The notes beneath the pieces are model-generated. The model was not told the DNA's origin. It worked only from the letters and a program-made list of their open reading frames with translations, and searched no databases. The position numbers were made by a program, and so were the translations under genes. Shown in pieces: positions 16,177 to 23,138 of a stretch of DNA of 42,023 nt. The stretch comes from CALZJC01 sp041574955 (GTDB lineage Bacteria > Acidobacteriota > Thermoanaerobaculia > Multivoradales > JAHEKO01): NCBI GenBank assembly GCA_041574955.1, contig JBFGNS010000016.1, positions 1-42,023 on the forward strand. The letters are read 5' to 3'. The first letter of the stretch is position 1; each line of letters opens with the position of its first letter.

Positions 16177-17897
16177 GCGTCTCGTTCACCGACGTCGTCT
16201 TCCGCCGCTGCCCGGTGACCGGGCTCCAGGTCAACCGCGACGCCGAGACCCTGCTCAAGGTCAACGCCGTGGTGGCCATCGTCAGCCTGCTCGTCGGTGC
16301 CGTCGCCGCGGTGCTGCTGGCGCTCACCCGCTGGCAGGCGGTCCACCTGCTGCCGGCCGACTGGTACTACCGGCTGCTCACCGCCCACGGCCTGAACATG
16401 CTGATCTTCTTCATCATCTTCTTCGAGATGGCGGTGCTGTACTTCGCCGGGCCGATCGCGTTGAACGCCCGCCAGCCGGCACCGAAGCTCGGCTGGCTCG
16501 GTTTCGGCCTGATGGTGGCCGGCTTCCTGCTGGTCGACGTGATGGTGTTCGCGGGCAAGGCCGACGTGTTGTTCACCTCGTACGTGCCGCTCAGGGCCGA
16601 CCCGCTCTACTACCTGGGCATCATCCTTTTCGCGGTCGGGGCGCTGATCGTCGTCGGGCTGTTCTTCGCCAGCCTGGTGGTGGCGAAGCGCGAGAACAGC
16701 TACCGCGGCTCGATGCCGCTGGTCACCTTCGGCGGCCTGACGGCGGCGATCATCGCGGTCATCACCCTGCTGCACGGCGCCATCGTCTACATCCCGACCT
16801 TCTTCTGGTCGCTCGGCATGATGGAGATGGACCCGCAGGTCTACCGGCTCATCTGGTGGGGGCTGGGGCATTCATCGCAGCAGATCAACGTCGCCGCCAT
16901 GGTGGCGGTGTGGTACCTGCTGGCCGGCCTGACGGTCGGCGCGGTGGTGCTCAACGAGAAGGTCAGCCGCTGGGCGTTCGTGCTCTACGTCGGCTTCATC
17001 TCGATGGCCTCGGCGCATCACCTGCTGGTCGATCCCGGCATGGGCCCGGCGTGGAAGGTGTGGAACACCAGCTACGCCATGTACCTGGCGGTGCTGGCCA
17101 GCATGATCCACGGCTTCACGGTGCCGGCGGGTATCGAGCTCGGGCAGCGGATGAACGGCTTCATCAAGGGCCGCTTCGAGTGGCTCAAGAAGGCGCCGTG
17201 GAGCGATCCCGGCTTCAGCGGCATGTTCCTCTCGCTGCTGATCTTCGGCTTCCTGGGCGGCATTACCGGGGTGACGGTGGGCACCGAGCAGATCAACATC
17301 ATCGCCCACAACACGCTGCGCATCCCCGGGCACTTCCACTCGACGGTGGTGGGCGGCACGGCGCTCGCCTTCATGGCGGTGACCTACTACGTGATCCCGC
17401 TGATCTTCCGGCGCAAGGTGGCGTTCTGGGGTCTCGCCAAGATCCAGCCGTACCTGTTCGCGGTCGGCATCACGGTGATGGCGATGAGCATGACCTTCGC
17501 CGGCATCTTCGGCGTGCCGCGCCGTCACTGGGACGTGACCTTCGCCAACGCGCCGTTCCAGCACGAGTTCCCGCCGGCGGTGGACGGGCTGCTGGCCGGC
17601 GTCGGGCTGGGTGGCCTGCTGGCGGCGATCGGCGCCCTGGCGTTCGTGGCGATCGCCGTGGTGTCGGTGTTCTTCGGCCAGAAGCTCGACCTCGAGCGGC
17701 TCGAACCGGGAATGCCCGGCGTGCCGCAGGGCGTCGCCAAGCTGCCGCCGCAGGTGCGCGACGGCGCCGAGGCCGAGGCGGTCCACGAGCGTGGCACCCC
17801 CGGTACGGTGGTCCTGGTGTTCGTCTTCCTGGCGGTGTTCATGCTGTACTACTTCACCAACTGGAAGCTGCTGTCGATGATCTGGAAGATCGGCTGA
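16173..17897 (+). CDS. B-family haem-copper subunit I lacking the active-site tyrosine (eNOR-like NO reductase)
   Basis: 574 residues, about 13 membrane helices. Metal ligands: H72 and H389 for the low-spin haem, H387 for the high-spin haem (PGHFHS), and H233, H282 and H283 for CuB. Several of these numbers match Thermus ba3 oxidase, where H233 is cross-linked to Y237. Here the segment is GHSSQQINV, so position 237 is Gln. Oxygen reductases of this family need that Tyr for O-O cleavage. Y272, in helix VII, is ten residues before H282 and not at the cbb3 Tyr position. From memory, the eNOR group of B-family NO reductases carries Gln here. I therefore infer NO reduction to N2O, with electrons entering through CuA. 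The start at 16173 (ATGA overlap) is preferred to the upstream in-frame extension. Automated annotation would probably call it cbb3- or ba3-type oxidase subunit I. Confidence 0.88.
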   Translation: MSVSFTDVVFRRCPVTGLQVNRDAETLLKVNAVVAIVSLLVGAVAAVLLALTRWQAVHLLPADWYYRLLTAHGLNMLIFFIIFFEMAVLYFAGPIALNARQPAPKLGWLGFGLMVAGFLLVDVMVFAGKADVLFTSYVPLRADPLYYLGIILFAVGALIVVGLFFASLVVAKRENSYRGSMPLVTFGGLTAAIIAVITLLHGAIVYIPTFFWSLGMMEMDPQVYRLIWWGLGHSSQQINVAAMVAVWYLLAGLTVGAVVLNEKVSRWAFVLYVGFISMASAHHLLVDPGMGPAWKVWNTSYAMYLAVLASMIHGFTVPAGIELGQRMNGFIKGRFEWLKKAPWSDPGFSGMFLSLLIFGFLGGITGVTVGTEQINIIAHNTLRIPGHFHSTVVGGTALAFMAVTYYVIPLIFRRKVAFWGLAKIQPYLFAVGITVMAMSMTFAGIFGVPRRHWDVTFANAPFQHEFPPAVDGLLAGVGLGGLLAAIGALAFVAIAVVSVFFGQKLDLERLEPGMPGVPQGVAKLPPQVRDGAEAEAVHERGTPGTVVLVFVFLAVFMLYYFTNWKLLSMIWKIG

Positions 17898-17922
17898 GGC
17901 GGCGACGGAAGAAGACTCGGAG

Positions 17923-18867
17923 ATGAGCACGCCAGATTCGCGGCCGGCGCGGCGCTTCGCGCTCTGGGCGTTCGTCGCCTGGCTGGCGATCACCCTGATG
18001 TGGTGGGCGCTGGCGTTCGCGCCGCTGCCGCTGCCGGCCGAGTGGCTGGCCGAGGCGCGCTCGGTCTGCTTCGGCGCGCTGCCCGACGGTCTGCCCGAGC
18101 CGTGGGGCTGGGCCGGTCTGGTGGTCAGCCCGCTGGCGATGCTGGGCTTTCTGGTCGCCGTCTGGGGACGCGAGCTGGGCAGCGCGCTCGCCGGTTTGGC
18201 GCGTCACAACGCGGGCCGGGTGGCGCTGGCGGCGATGGCCGTGGTGCCGGTGCTCGCCTCCGGCTGGGTCGGCCAGCGCGTGGCGTTGGCGCGCGAGGTC
18301 GAGGCGGCGAGCCGGCTCACCACCCTGCCCGAGGAGCTGCCCGAGCACTATCCGCGCCAGTCCAAGCCGGCGCCCGGACTCGGCCTGGTCGACCAGTCGG
18401 GCGCGCTGGTCTCGATCACCGATCTCGCCGGGCGGCCGACGCTTCTGACCTTCGCCTTCGCCCACTGCCAGACGGTCTGCCCGGTGATCGTCGAGACCGT
18501 GCGCCGCGCCGCCGAGCAGATGCCCGAGCTGGAGCCGGCGGTGGTGGTGGTGACGCTCGACCCGTGGCGCGACACGCCCAGCTCGCTGCCGACCATGGCG
18601 CGCTCGTGGCGGCTGGCCGAGCTGCCGCGGGCCCACGTGCTGTCGGGCGAGGTGCCCGAGGTGCTGGCGGCGCTCGACCGTTGGCAGATGCCGCACGAGC
18701 GCGATCCGCAGACCGGCGACGTCGCCCACCCCGCCCTGGTCCACGTGCTGGCGCCGGACGGCACCATCGCCTACAGCTTCAACGGCCCGCCGGTCGCCTG
18801 GGTCATCGAAGCGACCCAGCGGGCGCTGTCACCCGATTCCGAAACCGTCTCACCCGACTCCGCCTGA
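17923..18867 (+). CDS. Sco1/SenC-family copper chaperone with N-terminal membrane domain
   Basis: 314 residues. Three hydrophobic segments (about 12-34, 62-81 and 99-117) precede a thioredoxin-fold Sco domain with the copper ligands C182 and C186 (HCQTVCP) and the conserved His in VAHPALVHV (H269). Sco proteins metallate or reduce the CuA site, which fits its place 25 nt behind the CuA/haem-copper subunit genes. Classical Sco proteins have one membrane anchor; the extra N-terminal membrane region of about 120 residues is unusual and may replace a separate small subunit. The C-terminal tail (SPDSETVSPDSA) is low complexity. The gene ends 15 nt from the convergent gene at 18883, with no obvious terminator between them. 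Confidence 0.9.
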   Translation: MSTPDSRPARRFALWAFVAWLAITLMWWALAFAPLPLPAEWLAEARSVCFGALPDGLPEPWGWAGLVVSPLAMLGFLVAVWGRELGSALAGLARHNAGRVALAAMAVVPVLASGWVGQRVALAREVEAASRLTTLPEELPEHYPRQSKPAPGLGLVDQSGALVSITDLAGRPTLLTFAFAHCQTVCPVIVETVRRAAEQMPELEPAVVVVTLDPWRDTPSSLPTMARSWRLAELPRAHVLSGEVPEVLAALDRWQMPHERDPQTGDVAHPALVHVLAPDGTIAYSFNGPPVAWVIEATQRALSPDSETVSPDSA

Positions 18868-18882
18868 CCCGCGTTCTTCCGC

Positions 18883-19419
18883 TCACTCCCCGAACACCTT
18901 CAGCCGCCCGTTCGCGTCGTCGAGCACCACCAGCGTCACCCGGTCGGCGGTGAACTCGGCCTGGCGGTCGAGGGTGTAGCTCGGCAGGCGCTCGGCCGCC
19001 GCGTCCAGCTCGCCCCGCAGCCGCTCGTCCACCGCCGGCGTCAAGCGCACCTCGAGCCGCGACCGCCCGGGTGCCACCGCCAGCTGGCGGTCGACGATCA
19101 GCGGCCGATCGCCGCGCAGCCCGCCCGGCCGCACCCGCTCGTCGAGCAACGGGCGGTCGCCGACCCGCACCGACAGTTGGTAGTCCGGCGCCAGCTCACG
19201 ACAGTCGCGCGGCCGGCGCATGTGGGCCGGCAGCGCGGCGAGCTCCTCGGCCGACAGGTCGCGGCACACCTCCACCTTGGCCTGCACCGTGCGCAGCGCC
19301 ACCCTCAGCACGGCGTCACCGCCCGCGCTGCCGAACGGCAGCTGGCCCAGCACCACGACGGCGCCGAGGAGCGCGGCGGTGAAGGCGGCGCGCAGCAGCA
19401 GGCGGGTGGGGTAGCTCAC
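18883..19419 (-). CDS. exported or membrane-anchored hypothetical protein
   Basis: 178 residues with GTG start at 19419. A hydrophobic N-terminal segment (about residues 7-25, LLLRAAFTAALLGAVVVLG) is followed by a beta-rich domain of alternating Arg/Leu/Val strands. Two cysteines (VEVCRDL and RDCREL) about 25 residues apart could form a disulfide or bind a cofactor. It ends with LVVLDDANGRLKVFGE. I do not recognise the family. It follows the cytochrome b fusion gene by 49 nt in the same direction, so it is probably last in that operon and may be a periplasmic partner of the complex. Confidence 0.65.
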   Translation of the reverse strand: MSYPTRLLLRAAFTAALLGAVVVLGQLPFGSAGGDAVLRVALRTVQAKVEVCRDLSAEELAALPAHMRRPRDCRELAPDYQLSVRVGDRPLLDERVRPGGLRGDRPLIVDRQLAVAPGRSRLEVRLTPAVDERLRGELDAAAERLPSYTLDRQAEFTADRVTLVVLDDANGRLKVFGE

Positions 19420-19468
19420 GGTGCGGGGCACTGGCTGGGGGCTCGAGCTCTCGGGACGTCCTCGGGGA

Positions 19469-21070
19469 TCAGGCGTCGGTGTCGGCGAGCTGGCACTCGA
19501 GGTCGGGGCCGCCGTCGGCCACCGGCACGGATGGCGGCAGCTCGGCGAGCTCGGCACGGAAGGCCGCCAGGGCGCGGCGGGCCGGCTCCACCTCGGAAGC
19601 GGCGTAGCCCGCGATGCGCACCCGGCGCTTGTCGACCCGTGCCTTGAGCTCGGCTTCGCGGTCGTTGTAGACGCGCTCCCACAGCCACTGGGGCCCTTCG
19701 CGGTAGAGACAGTCGCGCCCGGGGCAGGTGAGCAGGAAGACGCCGCCCGCGCCGCGGCGCAGCAGCAGCTCGACGACCGAGGTGTGAACCGAGCCGGAGC
19801 AACCGCCGACCAGCGGCACGACCCGGCCCGCCGCGAGCAGCCGGGGGTGGGCGCCCAGGCCGTAGCGGCAGGCGACGAGCACGACGTCGTCAGCCGCCGG
19901 CCGGTGGCGGGCGAGGAACGCTTCGGCCAGCCGCAGCTGGTCGCGCCCACGGCGGCCGGGCGGACCGACGCCCATCGGCGCGCACGAGCCGGCGCAGATG
20001 CCGCACGCCACGCAGTGCGCCGGGTCGACCCGCGCCACGATCTCGGACAGCTCCGAGGGCACGCTGCGCGGCACCATGCTGATCGCGTCGTACGGGCAGT
20101 CGTTGTAGCACTGGGTGCAGCCTGCGCAGTGGCTCTCGTCCACCACCGACTTCGGGAACCGGCGCTGGCGCGGCCGCCACCACCACGGGATCGATAGCGT
20201 CGCCGCCGCGGCCACCAGCCACAGCAGGGCGTGCACCGGCGCCGACACCGCGCGCGCCGCCGGCAACCAGAAGGCGTAGAAAAGGTCGAGCGGCACGTCT
20301 ACCGGCACCGCCAGCAGATCGGCCTGCGGCGGCAGCGGCACCGGCACCGCGACGGACAGCACGACCACCGCGCCGATGGCCCAGCGGTGGATCGCGCGCG
20401 GCGGCACGAGCGGCGGCCGTGCGACGCGCGACGTGTGCAGCCAGTACAAGGCGGCCAGGCCGAGCGGCAGCGCCACGTGCAGGAACAGGTTCATGAAGAA
20501 GAACGAGCGGCCGACCGCGCCTGGGTGGGTGAACGAGCGGCTGATCGGCTCGGAGAACACCGGCAGCAGGTCGATCAACCGCGCCCCCTCGATCGCCACC
20601 AGCTGGCCCTGGACGTCCCACGCCATGACCAGGCCGGTCCAACCGCACAGCAGCAGGACCCCGACCAGCAGGATGCCGGTGATCCAGGCCAGCGCGCGCG
20701 GTCCCCAGGTGCGGCCGGTCAGCAGCATCTTGAGAGCGTGGAAGGCGACGGCGACGATCGCCAGGTCCGCGCTGTAGCGGTGTACCGAGCGCATCAGCGA
20801 GCCGTGCCAGGTGGTGTCGAGCCGCGCCACCGAGCCGTACGGGTCGGCGAGCTTGTAGAGCAGGAACAGGTAGACGCCGGTGACGAGCGTCAGCAGCAGA
20901 AAGGTCACGGCCAGCGCGCCGCTGCGGTACAGCGGGTTGTACTCGGAGCCGTAGACGCGGTTGAACAGCCCGTCGACAAAGCGCAGCCGGCGCTCGAGCC
21001 AGACCGCCGCCGCCGGCCGCGGATCCGGCAGCTCCACGACGGTACCCGCCACGCCGCGCGCTTCGGTCAC
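19469..21070 (-). CDS. cytochrome b fused to two [4Fe-4S] motifs and an MvhD/FlpD domain
   Basis: 533 residues, GTG start at 21070 overlapping the ABC1-kinase stop (GTGA). Residues 25-215 are a cytochrome b6-like four-helix domain; H97/H111 and H198/H212 are each 14 apart, the spacing that binds two b haems. More membrane segments run to about 300. Then come two ferredoxin motifs, C315-C318-C321-C325 and C353-C356-C359-C363. Residues 395-510 match the methyl-viologen-reducing hydrogenase delta subunit (MvhD/FlpD), with C401, C424 (GGCSGS), C449 and C454 (CPGRDC). MvhD normally feeds electrons to a flavoprotein, HdrA, which is not here. The fusion would join cytoplasmic iron-sulfur chemistry to the quinone pool. 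It may feed the neighbouring convergent haem-copper operon. The domain calls are firm; the redox direction is not known. Confidence 0.85.
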   Translation of the reverse strand: MTEARGVAGTVVELPDPRPAAAVWLERRLRFVDGLFNRVYGSEYNPLYRSGALAVTFLLLTLVTGVYLFLLYKLADPYGSVARLDTTWHGSLMRSVHRYSADLAIVAVAFHALKMLLTGRTWGPRALAWITGILLVGVLLLCGWTGLVMAWDVQGQLVAIEGARLIDLLPVFSEPISRSFTHPGAVGRSFFFMNLFLHVALPLGLAALYWLHTSRVARPPLVPPRAIHRWAIGAVVVLSVAVPVPLPPQADLLAVPVDVPLDLFYAFWLPAARAVSAPVHALLWLVAAAATLSIPWWWRPRQRRFPKSVVDESHCAGCTQCYNDCPYDAISMVPRSVPSELSEIVARVDPAHCVACGICAGSCAPMGVGPPGRRGRDQLRLAEAFLARHRPAADDVVLVACRYGLGAHPRLLAAGRVVPLVGGCSGSVHTSVVELLLRRGAGGVFLLTCPGRDCLYREGPQWLWERVYNDREAELKARVDKRRVRIAGYAASEVEPARRALAAFRAELAELPPSVPVADGGPDLECQLADTDA

Positions 21071-22431
21071 TTGACGGAGCCTGGTGCGGCCGCGTCGGCG
21101 AGCGCAGCGCGCGCGTAGCGCTCGACCAGCTCCCGCCACGGGCCGGAGGCCTCGAGGCGGATGAGGTTGCCGAAGTGGCCGGCGAACGAGCGGTCGACGA
21201 AGATGACGTCCTTCGGGAACGACAGATCGGTGGCCTGCGACCAGTTGGCCAGCCCCATCTCCATGATGCGGCGGTAGAGGTCGGGGTCCTCACCGAAGGC
21301 GTAGGGTGGCTCCGGCCTCAGGATCTCGTCCATCAGGTCGAGGTAGGGGGCGATCGGCTCGGGCTCGATCGGGCTGCCGTCGGAGCGCGCCAGGCCGAGC
21401 TCGGCCAGCAGTGCGGGCACCTGGTCGCGCCGGCTCTCGAGCACCGCCACCACCAGCCGGGCGTAGCCGGCGGCGAGCGCCACCGGGATCTGCTTGACGC
21501 TGCCGAAGTCGTACACCACCACCCGGCCGTCCTCGAGAAACGAGAAGTTGGCCAGGTTGGGATCGGTGTGGAGCAGCCGGTGCTCGAACAGCCCGCGCAG
21601 CTGAAACTCGAACAGCACCCGGCCCCAGCGGTTCCTGAGCTCGGCGGGGAACAGGTCGGAGCAGGCGTCGCCCGGTGGCATGCCCTCGCGGAACTCCATC
21701 GTGAGCACGCGGTCGCTCGAGCGCTCCTCGACCACCGCCGGGATGACGATCTCCTCGACCTCGGCGTGCAGCTCGCGCATGCGGCGCATGGCGGCGGCCT
21801 CGTGCCGGTAGTCGAGCTCCTCTTCGAGCCGGTCGCGCAGCTCTTCCCAAAGCGGCTCGAAGTCGGCTTCGAAGACCAGCGAGAACAGGCTCTTGAGCAG
21901 GGTCTTGAGGTTCTTGAGATCGGCCTGCACTACCTCGCGGATCAGCGGGTACTGGATCTTGACCGCCACCCGGCGGCCGTCGTGGAGCCGCGCGCGGTGC
22001 ACCTGTCCGATCGACGCCGCGGCCCAGGCGCGGTCGTCGAACTCTTCGAACAGCTCGCCGATCGGCGCGCCGAGCGAGCCCTCGACCTCGTAGCGCATGA
22101 CCTCGGGCGGCACCCGCGGCGCCTCGCTCTGCAGCTGGCGCAGCAGGGCCGCAGCCTCGGGCGGCAGCAGGCCCATGCCCTCGTGCAGGCTGAGCATCTG
22201 GCCGACTTTCATCGCCGCGCCCTTCATCTCGCCCAGCGTTTCGACGATGCGCAGGGCGTTGGCCATCAGGTTGTCGCGACGCCGCGCGGCTCGCGTCTCG
22301 TCGGAGCGGCCGAGCTCGGTGGCACGCTCGCCCAGCACCGAGGCGCCGACGCGTCCGACCAGACCCCCCAGCCTGAGCATGCGGCGCCCGGGCGAGGTGA
22401 CCAGGCCGCCAGGACGTTTGGAGGACGGCAT
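21067..22431 (-). CDS. ABC1/UbiB/COQ8-family atypical kinase
   Basis: 454 residues. Family features in order: KxGQ-type motif in GAAMKVGQMLS (around residue 75), the Ala-rich loop AAASIGQVHRA in place of a glycine-rich loop, the invariant Lys in VAVKIQYP, the Glu of DYRHEA, HTDPNLANF (catalytic loop, H.D...N), and DFG in VYDFGSVKQ. UbiB/COQ8 proteins act as ATPases supporting quinone biosynthesis or membrane lipid handling. Its place directly before the cytochrome b fusion, coupled by a GTGA overlap, fits a role in quinone supply. No ubi or men enzyme genes are in the window. The ATG at 22431 is chosen; it lies 32 nt downstream of the acetyltransferase stop codon. Confidence 0.9.
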   Translation of the reverse strand: MPSSKRPGGLVTSPGRRMLRLGGLVGRVGASVLGERATELGRSDETRAARRRDNLMANALRIVETLGEMKGAAMKVGQMLSLHEGMGLLPPEAAALLRQLQSEAPRVPPEVMRYEVEGSLGAPIGELFEEFDDRAWAAASIGQVHRARLHDGRRVAVKIQYPLIREVVQADLKNLKTLLKSLFSLVFEADFEPLWEELRDRLEEELDYRHEAAAMRRMRELHAEVEEIVIPAVVEERSSDRVLTMEFREGMPPGDACSDLFPAELRNRWGRVLFEFQLRGLFEHRLLHTDPNLANFSFLEDGRVVVYDFGSVKQIPVALAAGYARLVVAVLESRRDQVPALLAELGLARSDGSPIEPEPIAPYLDLMDEILRPEPPYAFGEDPDLYRRIMEMGLANWSQATDLSFPKDVIFVDRSFAGHFGNLIRLEASGPWRELVERYARAALADAAAPGSVK

Positions 22432-22463
22432 CGGCTCAGGGCGCGAGGCGGAGCGCGCCGCTT

Positions 22464-22997
22464 CTACTCCGCAGCCGGCCGGGAGACGACGTCCAGGGTC
22501 GGCCTGGCGACCACCTTGCTGTCCGGTGGGACGTCGCGGGTGACCAGCGCGCCGGCACCGACGAACACCCGGTCGCCGAGGTGCACCGGGCCGATGATGC
22601 GCGCTCCGGCGCCGAGCGTGACCCCGTCCCCCAGAACCGGCATCTCACCGAGTCGGCTGAGGCTGGCGGCGCCGAGCGTGACCTGCTGATGGAGGGTCAG
22701 GCCCGAGCCCGCCCGCACCGCGCCGCCGACCACGATGCCGACGCCGTGCCAGATCATCAGACCGGGGCCGATACTGGCGGCCGGCGAGATGTCGACCCCG
22801 GTCAGGAACAGCCCGAGGCGCGACACCAGCGGCCCCACGAGCGGCAGGCGGCGCCGGCGGAACCAGTGGGCGATGCGGTAGAGCACCACCGCCTGGTAGC
22901 CGTTCTCGACCAGCAGCGACTCGAGCACGTACCACGGGAAGCCCTTGCTCTTGATCTCGCGCAGACGGCGGGTGTCGTGGCGCAGGTTGGCGAGCAT
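22464..22997 (-). CDS. serine O-acetyltransferase-like hexapeptide acetyltransferase
   Basis: 177 residues. A short helical N-terminus (residues 1-65) is followed by a left-handed beta-helix of hexapeptide repeats (66-160). The segment DISPAASIGPGLMIWHGVGI carries the catalytic His in the position seen in serine acetyltransferases. It is followed by GEMPVLGDGVTLGAGA and the loop GALVTRDVPPDSKVVARP. Full CysE has a longer N-terminal domain; this is the short type also found among sugar and lipid acetyltransferases, so acceptor specificity is uncertain and I give no gene symbol. It is first gene of the run that continues with the ABC1 kinase and cytochrome b fusion. No cysteine-synthase gene is adjacent. 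Confidence 0.8.
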   Translation of the reverse strand: MLANLRHDTRRLREIKSKGFPWYVLESLLVENGYQAVVLYRIAHWFRRRRLPLVGPLVSRLGLFLTGVDISPAASIGPGLMIWHGVGIVVGGAVRAGSGLTLHQQVTLGAASLSRLGEMPVLGDGVTLGAGARIIGPVHLGDRVFVGAGALVTRDVPPDSKVVARPTLDVVSRPAAE

Positions 22998-23056
22998 CGG
23001 AGCATCATAGCGGGTGGGGCTTGGAGGGCCGGGGGGCGCATGCCGGGGGTGGTGTT

Positions 23057-23138
23057 GAGACCCCTCGCTGCGCTCGGGATGACAGTGGCAGGGAGGGCCG
23101 GGGTCGGACTGCCGGGTGTTGTCGCTACCGCTCGGGAT
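23057..23138. repeat. dispersed repeat copies between two genes
   Basis: A segment cctcgctgcgctcgggat at 23063-23080, continuing gacag, and a second partial copy tcgctaccgctcgggat at 23122-23138 lie in direct orientation. They share the core of the palindromic element at 41779-41874. The second copy abuts the stop codon of the GGDEF-EAL gene. It resembles the widespread 'catcctgagcg...agcgaaggat' type of intergenic repeat, known to me from many GC-rich genomes. Confidence 0.65.

Noticed and set aside
16173..17897. Calling subunit I an ordinary ba3 or cbb3 cytochrome oxidase
   Set aside because: The catalytic Tyr of helix VI is replaced by Gln and no Tyr is at the cbb3 position, so oxygen reduction is doubtful.
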